Positions 18,269 to 26,523 of a stretch of DNA of 51,173 nucleotides are shown one piece after another. The DNA comes from CAZKNF01 sp964554105. GTDB lineage: Bacteria > Bacteroidota > Rhodothermia > Rhodothermales > VXPQ01. How positions within the stretch are numbered: position 1 is the stretch's first letter; the number at the start of each line of letters is the position of its first letter. The translations under genes and the position numbers were made by a program. The stretch is taken from NCBI GenBank assembly GCA_964554105.1, contig CAZKNF010000019.1, forward strand, positions 1-51,173, in the 5' to 3' direction. Under the pieces are notes generated by a model. That model did no database searches and was not told where the DNA came from. It saw only the letters and a list, made by a program, of their open reading frames with translations.

Positions 18269-18787
18269 ATGGCAATCGAAATTACTCAGATCGACTACAG
18301 CCACCTCAAAGGTGGGCTGGTTCGGATGATGGACCGCTTCGCGGAGGAAGGTACGCTCATCGGCGACGTGAAGGCGGATGATTTTATCCGTCGAAAGCCG
18401 AACGCGGCTCTTCTCGGCATGCTATTCGACCAGCGTATGCGCGCCGAGTCGGCCTTCACGGGACCACTGCGGCTGCGCGAGCGCCTCGGACATCTGGATT
18501 TCGCAAAGATTGCTAAGATGGACGTTGACGATCTGCGCGAGCATTTCGCGCAGAAGCCCGCCGTGCATCGATTTACCAACAAAATGGCGGAGATGACGCA
18601 CGCACTCGCACAGTACATGACGGACGAGTACGGTGGAAAGGCCGAGAATATCTGGAATGACGGTTCGGACTTCCCCACCATCGAGAAGCGCCTGCGGAAG
18701 CTGCCGGGTTTCGGTCCACAAAAAGCGGAAAAAATGAAGTACGTGCTGCATTATTTCGGCTATCGCGATTTCTCAAGTCAGACGTAG
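18269..18787 (+). CDS. HhH-GPD superfamily protein, DNA-repair glycosylase-like but truncated
   Basis: 172 residues. The helix-hairpin-helix motif (RKLPGFGPQKAEKM) and preceding helices (LLGMLFDQRMRAESAF, KPAVHRFTNKMAEM) match a short HhH-GPD family annotated as base-excision repair proteins. Unlike endonuclease III, it ends about 18 residues after the motif. It has neither the catalytic-Asp segment (consensus VDTH.x.R) nor the four-cysteine iron-sulfur cluster. The lysine is one place off the Nth position. Activity is therefore uncertain. I chose the ATG at 18269; a start at 18218 would overlap hemB. Its end overlaps the sigma54 regulator gene by 10 bases, tail to tail. Confidence 0.7.
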   Translation: MAIEITQIDYSHLKGGLVRMMDRFAEEGTLIGDVKADDFIRRKPNAALLGMLFDQRMRAESAFTGPLRLRERLGHLDFAKIAKMDVDDLREHFAQKPAVHRFTNKMAEMTHALAQYMTDEYGGKAENIWNDGSDFPTIEKRLRKLPGFGPQKAEKMKYVLHYFGYRDFSSQT

Positions 18788-20163
18788 CTTTCACCGACCT
18801 CCAGTTTGCGGTAGAGCGTCCGACGTCCGATCTCGAGTATCTTCGCTGCTTTCCGCTTGTTGCCGCCGACCGCCTCGAGGACGTGCCGAATATAACGGTT
18901 CTCGATCTCATTGAGCGGTGGCAGGGATTCCTCATGCTTGAGGAGCACGTTGTTCTGTACGTCTGCGTTCGGCGTTCCCGCCGGCCGCGCAGCTTCCTGA
19001 ATCCGTCGGGGCAGATGCGTGATGTCGATGTCGCCGAACGGGCAGAAGGCGACGGCTCTCTCTACCGCATTCTTTAGCTCCCGGACATTTCCAGGGAAGT
19101 CGTATTCTCTGAGCGTTTGGATCGCCGCATCCGAAAATCCACTGATCTCTCGTTCCATTTGCCGACTGAACTGCTCGAGAAAGCGCGCCGCGAGCAGGTC
19201 AATGTCATCACCGCGTTCTCTGAGCGGCGGAACGCGTATCTGGAATGTCTGGAGACGATAGTACAGGTCGGTGCGAAAGTCACCTTCGTGCATGCGAGAT
19301 TCCAGATGTCGATTCGTAGCGGCGAAGATGCGCACGTCGATCGGCTTGTCCCGGCTCGCTCCCACGGGCCGGATGCGCCTCTCCTCGAGCACACGCAATA
19401 ATTTCGCCTGGAGGTCCACGGGCATTTCCGCAATTTCATCCAGCAGTATCGTACCGCCGTCCGCCTCTTCGAAAAGACCTTTTCGATCGTGCGTTGCGCC
19501 GGTGAAGGCGCCCTTTCGGTGCCCGAAAAACTCGCTCTCCAGCAGCTGCCCAGGGACGCCGGCGCAATTAATCGCCAGAAACTGTCCATCAGATCGACTG
19601 CTCTCATCATGCAGAGCGCGAGCCACGAGCTCCTTACCCACGCCGCTCTCGCCAACGATAAGAACGGGTCCGCTGGCACGGGCGATGTGGACGATCTGGT
19701 CGGACAACGCCGTCATGCATGGAGAACGCCCGAGCAAACCATGAAAATCGTCACTTCCGAGCAGTTCTCGAAAGCGCCTGACCTCCGAACGCAGTCGACG
19801 CATTTTCACAGATTTCGAGACCGAGATCGCGAAGTGATCGAGGCTTAGCGGCTTGGTCAGGAAGTCATCCGCCCCTTTCTTGAGCGCGTCGACCGCCTGC
19901 TCGATGGAGCCGAAGGCTGTAATTACGATGAAGGCCGGCGGTGACGGCAGCGCGCGGGTATACGCCAAAAGATCCATTCCACCGGCGCCCGGCAGACGAA
20001 GGTCGCTCACCACGACGTCTGGTACCTGGCGGTCGATTTCGACGCGTGCCGCCTCGGCAGAAGCCACACCGTGCGGACGGAACCCTGCGTCCTCGACTTC
20101 CTCTTTCAGCAGCTCGCGAAGACTGTCGTCATCCTCAACGATAAGGATCTGTGCATCGTTCAT
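18778..20163 (-). CDS. NtrC-family sigma54-dependent response regulator
   Basis: 461 residues. Receiver domain at about 1-120 with phosphoacceptor Asp54 (VVVSDLRLPG). AAA+ sigma54-interaction domain with Walker A GESGVGKE and the sigma54-contacting GAFTGA motif (RKGAFTGATHDRKG, GGTILLDEIAEMP). C-terminal Fis-type helix-turn-helix (GGNKRKAAKILEIGRRTLYRKL). It should activate sigma54 promoters when phosphorylated by the kinase encoded immediately upstream (38-base gap). The open frame extends 39 codons upstream, but MNDAQILIVEDD is the natural receiver start. Targets are unknown. Confidence 0.94.
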   Translation of the reverse strand: MNDAQILIVEDDDSLRELLKEEVEDAGFRPHGVASAEAARVEIDRQVPDVVVSDLRLPGAGGMDLLAYTRALPSPPAFIVITAFGSIEQAVDALKKGADDFLTKPLSLDHFAISVSKSVKMRRLRSEVRRFRELLGSDDFHGLLGRSPCMTALSDQIVHIARASGPVLIVGESGVGKELVARALHDESSRSDGQFLAINCAGVPGQLLESEFFGHRKGAFTGATHDRKGLFEEADGGTILLDEIAEMPVDLQAKLLRVLEERRIRPVGASRDKPIDVRIFAATNRHLESRMHEGDFRTDLYYRLQTFQIRVPPLRERGDDIDLLAARFLEQFSRQMEREISGFSDAAIQTLREYDFPGNVRELKNAVERAVAFCPFGDIDITHLPRRIQEAARPAGTPNADVQNNVLLKHEESLPPLNEIENRYIRHVLEAVGGNKRKAAKILEIGRRTLYRKLEVGESYV

Positions 20164-20201
20164 GGGATGTGAAATGGTGTGGTGTTCGATTCGAGGAATA
20201 C

Positions 20202-21683
20202 TCAGCCGGATTGAACGGTACTGTGCCGGCCGATGGGGAGTCTCACAGCAAAGAGCGCTCCACCAAGTGAGCTCTCGCATACATCGATATGTCCTTCGTG
20301 CTCCTGTACGATCCGGTGCACAACAGCCAGCCCCAGACCCGTGCCGTCACCCACGCTTTTTGTCGTGAAGAATGGTTCGAAAATATGCGACACGACCTCC
20401 TCACTGATGCCGTCCCCATCGTCTTCAACTTTCAGCACGAATTCTTGCTCTGTATTGGACCAGGAGACCCGAACGACGTCGTGCGCCGCATCGATTCCAT
20501 TGAGAAGGAGATTGTTCAGCACCTGGTCGATGCGTACCGGATCGACATCGACCAGCGTCGACGGATTGGCGCCTCGAACTTCGAGCGCAACACCGCGGCT
20601 CCTCGAATGGTCTTTCACCGCCTGAACCGCTGCATCCACCACGAACCCGGCACGTACATTTCGTCGCTGCAGGACGGGTGACCGGCCGAAATCGAGAAGC
20701 TGACGGATAATGCGATCCATCCGGCGGACCTGTTTTCGAATCACGTTCAGGGTTTGCCGGACCTCGTCTCCTATTGATTCCTCGCGCAGTAGGCGGTGTG
20801 CCCTCCCGTCAATCACACTGAGCGGTGTTCCTAGTTCGTGGGCGACGCCGGCGGAGAGTGTCCCGAGAGCTGCGAGCTTTTCAGCATGACGAAGCTTCTC
20901 CTTCAGATCGGTTTGAGAGGCCCGCCGCACCTGAATCTCATGTTCGGCTCGTTCGATGCTGTCGAGCATGGTGTTGAGGGCGCCGGCAAGCGTTGCAATT
21001 TCTTTCGGACCATCAGGCTGAGCCCTGTGAAGTACGTTGCCTTCCTCCACGCGCCGCATGCTGCTCTGAAGCGCCCCTAGATGCCGGCCGATCGCCTCTC
21101 GATGCCCGAACAAGACCAGTCCCGCTACGACGAGAACCATGATGACCGACATTCCGGCAACTTGTGACCGAAGACCGGCTACACTCGCTCGGATATCCCG
21201 TTCACGGCGTGTGATCTGCAGGAGACCCATCGAACGCTGTCCGGGACTCGTGAGCGGAAGGAAGTATGAGTACACGTTCCGACCAGAAATCTCCTCGTAT
21301 TCGCCCTGTGCCGCTTCGCCTGCCAGAGTCGATAGTCTACCGCGGTCCGGCATTGGATTGACGGCGCCAGCCGTCGCCATCGTTTCGCCCTCAGTACCAT
21401 AAACGTAGACCCCATATACGCGATTGATTCCCATCGCAGACTCGAGGGCGTTGCGGAGCGCACCCTCATGCCCCTCCTGCAGCGCCCGCGCGACCGGAAT
21501 CTGCAGTGCACGTGCAACGAGCTGCACGTCCTCCGTCATATTGGTCTCGATCTGCTCTTCGAATGTCGAAAGCATGAGCGATACTATGAGCCCGATCGCC
21601 ACGACAAGCGGCAAGATCACATAGCACACGAGTGCGAGTCGAAGAGTGAGCTGGCGCCGCAGTTTTTCGATTCTGGAGTCCAT
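20202..21683 (-). CDS. Sensor histidine kinase, partner of the sigma54 regulator
   Basis: 493 residues. Two transmembrane helices (about 15-37 and 175-195) bracket a periplasmic sensor of roughly 140 residues. A HAMP linker follows, then the H-box (GTLSAGVAHELGTPLSVI, phospho-acceptor His near 282), N-box (NNLLLNGIDAA), DDGDGI, FEPFFTTK and GTGLGLAVV. This is an NtrB/AtoS-type layout. It is cotranscribed with the NtrC-type regulator, so the two form one system. The signal is unknown. An ATG eight codons upstream is an alternative start. Confidence 0.93.
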   Translation of the reverse strand: MDSRIEKLRRQLTLRLALVCYVILPLVVAIGLIVSLMLSTFEEQIETNMTEDVQLVARALQIPVARALQEGHEGALRNALESAMGINRVYGVYVYGTEGETMATAGAVNPMPDRGRLSTLAGEAAQGEYEEISGRNVYSYFLPLTSPGQRSMGLLQITRRERDIRASVAGLRSQVAGMSVIMVLVVAGLVLFGHREAIGRHLGALQSSMRRVEEGNVLHRAQPDGPKEIATLAGALNTMLDSIERAEHEIQVRRASQTDLKEKLRHAEKLAALGTLSAGVAHELGTPLSVIDGRAHRLLREESIGDEVRQTLNVIRKQVRRMDRIIRQLLDFGRSPVLQRRNVRAGFVVDAAVQAVKDHSRSRGVALEVRGANPSTLVDVDPVRIDQVLNNLLLNGIDAAHDVVRVSWSNTEQEFVLKVEDDGDGISEEVVSHIFEPFFTTKSVGDGTGLGLAVVHRIVQEHEGHIDVCESSLGGALFAVRLPIGRHSTVQSG

Positions 21684-21948
21684 ACGGATACTGTAACTCG
21701 ATGACACATGTGCCAGATATACACATACTCAGGGGCGCAATACTCGTTCGCTGCCACTGCGCGCGGTTTGAAAAGCTTGCCTCAATCGGGGCATTCTACT
21801 CGAGAGAATCGGCTAAATGTGAAGATGAAAACGAAGCTTATTACGATCGGCTGCGGGATTCGGCACGCATCCTGCACATCGAAAGATCAAGAAACGGGCC
21901 GCTCTTCGGGACGTCGTTCTTCTCGGCCCGCCGATGGTAATGCCACAA

Positions 21949-22395
21949 ATGACAACAATGATTATGCAACGCTTAGCACTTTTAGCAGCCGCTGTCGCTC
22001 TTCTGTTCGTCGGAGTTACTCCGGCGCTGGCCCAGGAAGGCGCGCCGCCACAGCAACAGCCTCCTCAGCAGCAGCCTCCACAGCAGCAACAGGAGGTTCC
22101 TGATGTCGATGTGGATGATGAGGAACTCGAATCAATCGCGAAAGCGTACATCAACGTGCAGAACATCACGACGACCTATCGCGAGCGTTTGAACAACGCC
22201 GAAGACGCAGAGGTGGCAAAGGACATCCAGCAGGAATATGCTGATGTGGCCAACTCCGCCATTCAGGATGAAGGCGTCTCACTCGAGCGCTATGACACGG
22301 TTATCAACGTGGCCGGGGCTGATCCTGAGCTAAGGGAGCGGCTGGTGCTCGTCATCGAGGACATCATGAATGAGGGGGACGGCTCGGATTCATAA
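21949..22395 (+). CDS. DUF4168 domain protein, exported, with Gln/Pro repeat
   Basis: About 148 residues. A signal peptide (LALLAAAVALLFVGVTPALAQ) is followed by a short Gln/Pro-rich tandem repeat. A DUF4168 domain then follows (DDEELESIAKAYINVQNI ... DEGVSLERYDTVINVAGADPELRERL). The function of DUF4168 is unknown; members are secreted and helical. Several in-frame ATGs make the exact start uncertain. The one at 21949 gives a basic n-region for the signal peptide, and 21934 and 21958 are also possible. A strong intrinsic terminator lies 33 bases after the stop, so it is a single-gene unit at its 3' end. Confidence 0.75.
   Translation: MTTMIMQRLALLAAAVALLFVGVTPALAQEGAPPQQQPPQQQPPQQQQEVPDVDVDDEELESIAKAYINVQNITTTYRERLNNAEDAEVAKDIQQEYADVANSAIQDEGVSLERYDTVINVAGADPELRERLVLVIEDIMNEGDGSDS
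22055..22092 (+). repeat. Short tandem repeat coding PPQQQ units
   Basis: Near-identical units of CCTCCTCAGCAGCAG type encode a Pro-Pro-Gln-Gln-Gln tract just after the signal peptide of the DUF4168 protein. Such a repeat can change length by slippage in whole codons. Confidence 0.7.
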
Positions 22396-22427
22396 CCGCC
22401 TCTGAATACGTGATGTTTGAAGTACAA

Positions 22428-22466
22428 ACGAAGCCGTGCGTTCACTCGCGCGGCTTCGTTTTTTTT
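22428..22466 (+). terminator. Intrinsic terminator after the DUF4168 gene
   Basis: A long stem (ACGAAGCCG paired with CGGCTTCGT, extended by TGCG/CGCG) with a 6-base loop is followed by eight T. This is a textbook rho-independent terminator for the plus strand. Confidence 0.92.
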
Positions 22467-22585
22467 CGCGATCCGGGATTCCACAAGTTGATCTCACATG
22501 ATTTTAGGGATCCCAGTACCTACCCGGAGTCGTTAGAAATCCTGATAATCTCCTCTCCACGGCAAACAGCAATCCACCTATCCTC

Positions 22586-23974
22586 ATGAAACGACACTCA
22601 CGCCGACATTTTTTGCGTACCGGTGCGTCGATCGCCCTGGGATTTTCGGGGCTTCAGGCCTTCGCATCTGCCGGATCGCTGGAGCAATCAGTAAGACGGC
22701 GTGAGACTGGTTACGGCCCGCTAATTCCGGATCCTAACGGCATTTTCGATCTTCCCGAAGGATTTTCGTACGATATCATTTCTACCGTCGGAGATCGCAT
22801 GAACGACGATTTCTTCGTCCCATCTCTTCCGGACGGAATGGCGGCCTTCCCCGGATCGGGTAACCGCACGATTCTCATCCGCAATCATGAGATCAACGTA
22901 GGCGCCGATGGATCCGACGGTCCGTTCGGAGAAGACAATTCGCTGCTCTCAGAGCTCCGTCTCGAGGCGCTGTACGATGCTGGAACGGACGGCGCCCCCT
23001 GCCTGGGCGGAACGACGACGCTCGTATATGATACCGAACGTCGCCGACTCGAAAGTCAACACTTGAGTTTGATCGGTACAGTCAGGAATTGTGCCGGCGG
23101 GCCCACCCCCTGGAACTCGTGGATAACGTGCGAGGAGACTACGATTACCGCAGGCGATAGCGCGGCAAAGGACCACGGCTATAACTTCGAAGTGCCGGCG
23201 ACAGAGGATGAAAAACTGGCGCGTCCGGTGGCCTTGAAATCGATGGGACGTTTTAATCACGAGGCCGTAGCTGTCGATCCGGCATCGGGCATCGTGTACG
23301 AAACCGAAGACCGACACGACGGACTTATCTATCGATTCCTACCGAATGTTACGGGGCACCTCGCTGAAGGAGGACGCCTGCAAGCGCTCACGATACGCGG
23401 GCGGCCGAGCCTCGATACGCGCAACTGGGAGGAGCAGGTGGTGAAGCCACGTGAGAGCTTGGGGGTCGAATGGATCGACCTTGAGGATGTAGAGGCGCCT
23501 GATGACGATCTGCGCCACAGAGGTTTCGCGGCCGGCGCGGCTCGATTCGCCCGCGGCGAAGGAATGTGGTACGGCAATGACGCTATCTACTTTGCATGCA
23601 CGAACGGCGGCGCTGCCCAGACCGGTCAGGTATGGCGGTATACACCGAGCCCGATCGAGGGAACGGCTCTCGAAGACATGCAACCCGGGCGACTCGAGCT
23701 CTTCATCGAGCCGAATGATTCGGATCTAGTCGAGCATTGCGACAATGTGACGGTCACGCCGTGGGGTGACCTTCTCCTATGCGAGGACGGACCGGAGGAG
23801 CAGTTTCTTGTGGGCGTCACACGTGACGGGAGCCTTTATAAGTTTGGTCGAAATGCTGTCAGCTACTCTGAGCTGGCTGGTGCCTGCTTCTCCCCGGATG
23901 GCAGTACACTGTTCTTCAATATTCAGTTTGACGGCCTAACCCTTGCAGTTACGGGACCCTGGAATCGAAGCTAA
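22586..23974 (+). CDS. phoX: PhoX-family phosphatase, Tat-exported
   Basis: 462 residues. The N-terminus has a twin-arginine signal (HSRRHFLRTGASIALGFSG). The body matches the PhoX/DUF839 beta-propeller family. Marks include DPNGIFDLPEGFSYDIIS, ILIRNHEIN, CAGGPTPWNSWITCEET, GRFNHEAVAVDP and GIVYETEDR. PhoX enzymes use calcium and iron and release phosphate from organic esters outside the cytoplasm. Similar DUF839 proteins exist without proven phosphatase activity, so phoX function is likely but not certain. It stands alone; no pho genes are adjacent. Confidence 0.8.
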   Translation: MKRHSRRHFLRTGASIALGFSGLQAFASAGSLEQSVRRRETGYGPLIPDPNGIFDLPEGFSYDIISTVGDRMNDDFFVPSLPDGMAAFPGSGNRTILIRNHEINVGADGSDGPFGEDNSLLSELRLEALYDAGTDGAPCLGGTTTLVYDTERRRLESQHLSLIGTVRNCAGGPTPWNSWITCEETTITAGDSAAKDHGYNFEVPATEDEKLARPVALKSMGRFNHEAVAVDPASGIVYETEDRHDGLIYRFLPNVTGHLAEGGRLQALTIRGRPSLDTRNWEEQVVKPRESLGVEWIDLEDVEAPDDDLRHRGFAAGAARFARGEGMWYGNDAIYFACTNGGAAQTGQVWRYTPSPIEGTALEDMQPGRLELFIEPNDSDLVEHCDNVTVTPWGDLLLCEDGPEEQFLVGVTRDGSLYKFGRNAVSYSELAGACFSPDGSTLFFNIQFDGLTLAVTGPWNRS

Positions 23975-24057
23975 ATTGTTTCTTCAGAGACGAGAACCCA
24001 GCGAATCGCAGCAGGTTAGATCAGCATATTTCGCCGTAATCAGCACTACCTCCGATC

Positions 24058-24435
24058 TTGCGTTGCTATCGCATACAGTACGTGCATAGCGTCGTCACGA
24101 CGCTCATCCTCTTTGCATGCGTGCTCTTTTCGTACGTGGACGCAGGCACGGTCTTCAGCCACGGTCCAGCCGACGATTTAGATGAGAACACGCTGTCGGT
24201 CCACACTTCAATTCGCGCCGACGCAAGTGCCGATCCAGGCGCATTTATTAAACCTCTAACGACGCCCGTGACAGCGGTCGAGCGTCCCGTCGACAGCCCC
24301 ACGCTGCTCGCCGGTGAGTATGGTGCCACTCGAGCACGGTACTCAAAACCGCAAACTTCGGCTGCCCGGGTCTCCTTCGGTGTTCCCGGATCGTCCAGCA
24401 TGCGCCGGGCAATTCTTCACGTCTACCGATTGTGA
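24058..24435 (+). CDS. Small exported or membrane protein of unknown function
   Basis: Up to 125 residues from a TTG, or 117 from a GTG at 24082. A hydrophobic N-terminal segment (SVVTTLILFACVLFSY) looks like a signal peptide or anchor. The remainder is polar, with no motif I recognise. Third codon positions are G/C-rich like the confirmed genes, which supports coding. The start codon is unusual and there is no ribosome site. I do not recognise a family. Confidence 0.4.
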   Translation: MRCYRIQYVHSVVTTLILFACVLFSYVDAGTVFSHGPADDLDENTLSVHTSIRADASADPGAFIKPLTTPVTAVERPVDSPTLLAGEYGATRARYSKPQTSAARVSFGVPGSSSMRRAILHVYRL

Positions 24436-24617
24436 GTCGCTCAAGCTAGATCGCGCGCTCGCAATTCACGTGCGAGCTTCCACTCGCTTGTGCCCATTGG
24501 CATCTGCGTGTGAGATAACCGCGCGACATCTCAACGCTCTGCTTGACCGCGGCATTCAGGCCGTGGCGCCCCATTAATCTTCAGCGGCGGCTATTCCTAT
24601 GCCGCAGCCACATCTAC

Positions 24618-24839
24618 ATGCACGACATGAAAGCAACCTATAAATCAAAAGCTCGCGTGGCAAACTCTTCTATCGCGCCAAAGGCGAACTATCCGACTCT
24701 GCGATCGAAGGCCAACGGCTCCAACGCGAGCTCCAATCAAATAAAGCAGGACCGCCTGACGCTGATTGCCTTCTATGCACTTTTTGCGGCGGTTCTCACA
24801 GGAATGCTTTATTTCCTTTCGCTTTTACTCTTCATCTAA
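24618..24839 (+). CDS. Small single-pass membrane protein, unknown
   Basis: About 73 residues. A basic, Ser/Ala/Asn-rich N-terminal half is followed by one strong C-terminal transmembrane helix (LIAFYALFAAVLTGMLYFLSLLLFI). It lies before the trkH terminator region in convergent orientation to trkH. A tail-anchored or small accessory membrane protein is possible. No family is recognised and the start (24618 or 24627) is a guess. Confidence 0.4.
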   Translation: MHDMKATYKSKARVANSSIAPKANYPTLRSKANGSNASSNQIKQDRLTLIAFYALFAAVLTGMLYFLSLLLFI

Positions 24840-24858
24840 TCTATGCTGTGCGTTAGCG

Positions 24859-24880
24859 GGCGCCGCAGCGATGCGGCGCC
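24859..24880. terminator. Candidate bidirectional hairpin between the small protein and trkH
   Basis: A perfect stem of eight base pairs (GGCGCCGC/GCGGCGCC) with a 6-base loop sits in the 65-base convergent gap. It is nested inside a wider inverted pair, CGTTAGC at 24851-24857 and GCTAACG at about 24904-24910. There is no T run on either strand, so it may act as an mRNA 3'-end stabiliser or a weak terminator. Confidence 0.4.
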
Positions 24881-24904
24881 TCGCTGCGCTCTGAGATATA
24901 CGTG

Positions 24905-26416
24905 CTAACGACGCCAGAACGCAGGAGCGAACAGGATTAACACCGTAAACAGTTCAAGCCTCCCGGCCATCATCAGAAACGAGAGAACCCATTTGCCGAG
25001 CATCGGAACCTCCGAGTAATTTTCCGTGGGGCCGAAGGCCCCGAATGCCGGTCCGATATTTCCAATACACGACATCGTCGTCGCGAAAGCGCTAAGAAGA
25101 TCGAGGCCGACAAGCGCCATGGCACCGGTGCCGATCCCGATACCACCTATATACAGGACGATGAAGGAGAGAACGTTTCTCATAACGTTTTGAGGAACGA
25201 CTTCGTCATTCAGACGAACATGGATGACCGCTGAGGGATGGATGAGCTGCCGAATTTCCCGAAATGAGTTTTTGAACATGAGGACGTGACGGAGGATTTT
25301 CACACCGCCGCCGGTCGAACCGGCCATGCCGCCACAGAAGAAAAGAAGAAAAATGATGGCCATGGCGAGAGGAGGCCATATCTCATAATCCGCCGTGGCG
25401 AATCCGGTCGTGGTGCTGATCGATACGACCTGGAACGCAGCATATCGCAAGGAATCCATGAAGCTTGGATACCCCCCAATCGACGCCGGCTCGCTTCCGC
25501 CATACGGCAGAAAATCAACGATCGGTTGCCAGGTGCCCAGCAGCACCAAAAGGGTTGCTCCGGCGATGATGGCACAGTACACCCGAAATTCAGTGTCTCG
25601 GAAGACTGTGATTGTTTTACCTCGCAGCAGCCGGTAGTGCAGCGCGAAACTCGTCCCGGCCAGGAACATGAACAGCGTGATTACCCAGTCCACGTAAGCG
25701 GATTCATATTGGCCCACAGAGGCGTTCTTCGGTGAAAAGCCGCCCGTTGCCATCGTCGAAAACGCGTGGTTCACCGAATCGAACAGCGTCATCGCCGGCA
25801 GCAGCAAGACGACCTGAACGGCCGTGATCCCCACGTAGATGTACCAGAGCCGCTTCGCGGTCTCTCGCACCCGCGGCGTCAATTTGTCCGCTGAGGGACC
25901 GGGGACCTCTGCCTTGAACAGCTGCATGCCGCCAACTCCGAGAATCGGGAGAATGGCCAGCGTGAGCACGATGATGCCCATGCCTCCAAGCCACTGCATT
26001 AGACTACGCCAAAACAGAAAGGAGCTAGGGATCTCTTCGATGGCCGGATTTCCTGCACCGCCGAGAACCGATGCCCCGGTGGTCGTGAAACCGCTCATGG
26101 TTTCGAAAAACGCGTCCGTGTACGACTCCATCACGCCTCCGAATACGAACGGCAGCGATCCCGCAAGGGAGAGGACGGTCCAGGCTAGAGCGACAATCGC
26201 GAATCCTTCGCGAATGCCTAGATCCGCGGAAAACCGTCCAAGATGGCGCCATCCGACGACGCCGATGGCTATTGACAGAAGTGCCGTGACGCCGAAACAC
26301 CACCACACCGCCTCGCCATAGAGCACCGCAACAAACATTGGCAGCATGAGAGCCACACCCAGGAAAACCAGCAAGGCGCCCAGGACCGCAAGTACGGCGT
26401 TCACATTGAGGTGCAT
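24905..26416 (-). CDS. trkH: Trk potassium uptake membrane subunit
   Basis: 503 residues with about ten hydrophobic segments. It forms the ion-conducting channel of the Trk system. Family marks include YTDAFFETMSGFTTTGASV (a pore-filter segment), FRSLMQWLGGMGIIVLTLAILPI and the late AFATTMSCIGNIGPAFG segment. It pairs with TrkA, encoded 107 bases upstream on the same strand, which binds NAD(H) or ATP and gates the channel. Confidence 0.95.
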   Translation of the reverse strand: MHLNVNAVLAVLGALLVFLGVALMLPMFVAVLYGEAVWWCFGVTALLSIAIGVVGWRHLGRFSADLGIREGFAIVALAWTVLSLAGSLPFVFGGVMESYTDAFFETMSGFTTTGASVLGGAGNPAIEEIPSSFLFWRSLMQWLGGMGIIVLTLAILPILGVGGMQLFKAEVPGPSADKLTPRVRETAKRLWYIYVGITAVQVVLLLPAMTLFDSVNHAFSTMATGGFSPKNASVGQYESAYVDWVITLFMFLAGTSFALHYRLLRGKTITVFRDTEFRVYCAIIAGATLLVLLGTWQPIVDFLPYGGSEPASIGGYPSFMDSLRYAAFQVVSISTTTGFATADYEIWPPLAMAIIFLLFFCGGMAGSTGGGVKILRHVLMFKNSFREIRQLIHPSAVIHVRLNDEVVPQNVMRNVLSFIVLYIGGIGIGTGAMALVGLDLLSAFATTMSCIGNIGPAFGAFGPTENYSEVPMLGKWVLSFLMMAGRLELFTVLILFAPAFWRR

Positions 26417-26523
26417 GCGCGAACCGGAATAGTAGAGGGTGAGTTGTTAGTGCCAATCATCCCGGATAAACGCCGGACGATACGGAGCGAATACATGCAC
26501 TGATATCGGTCAGCAGGACCGAA

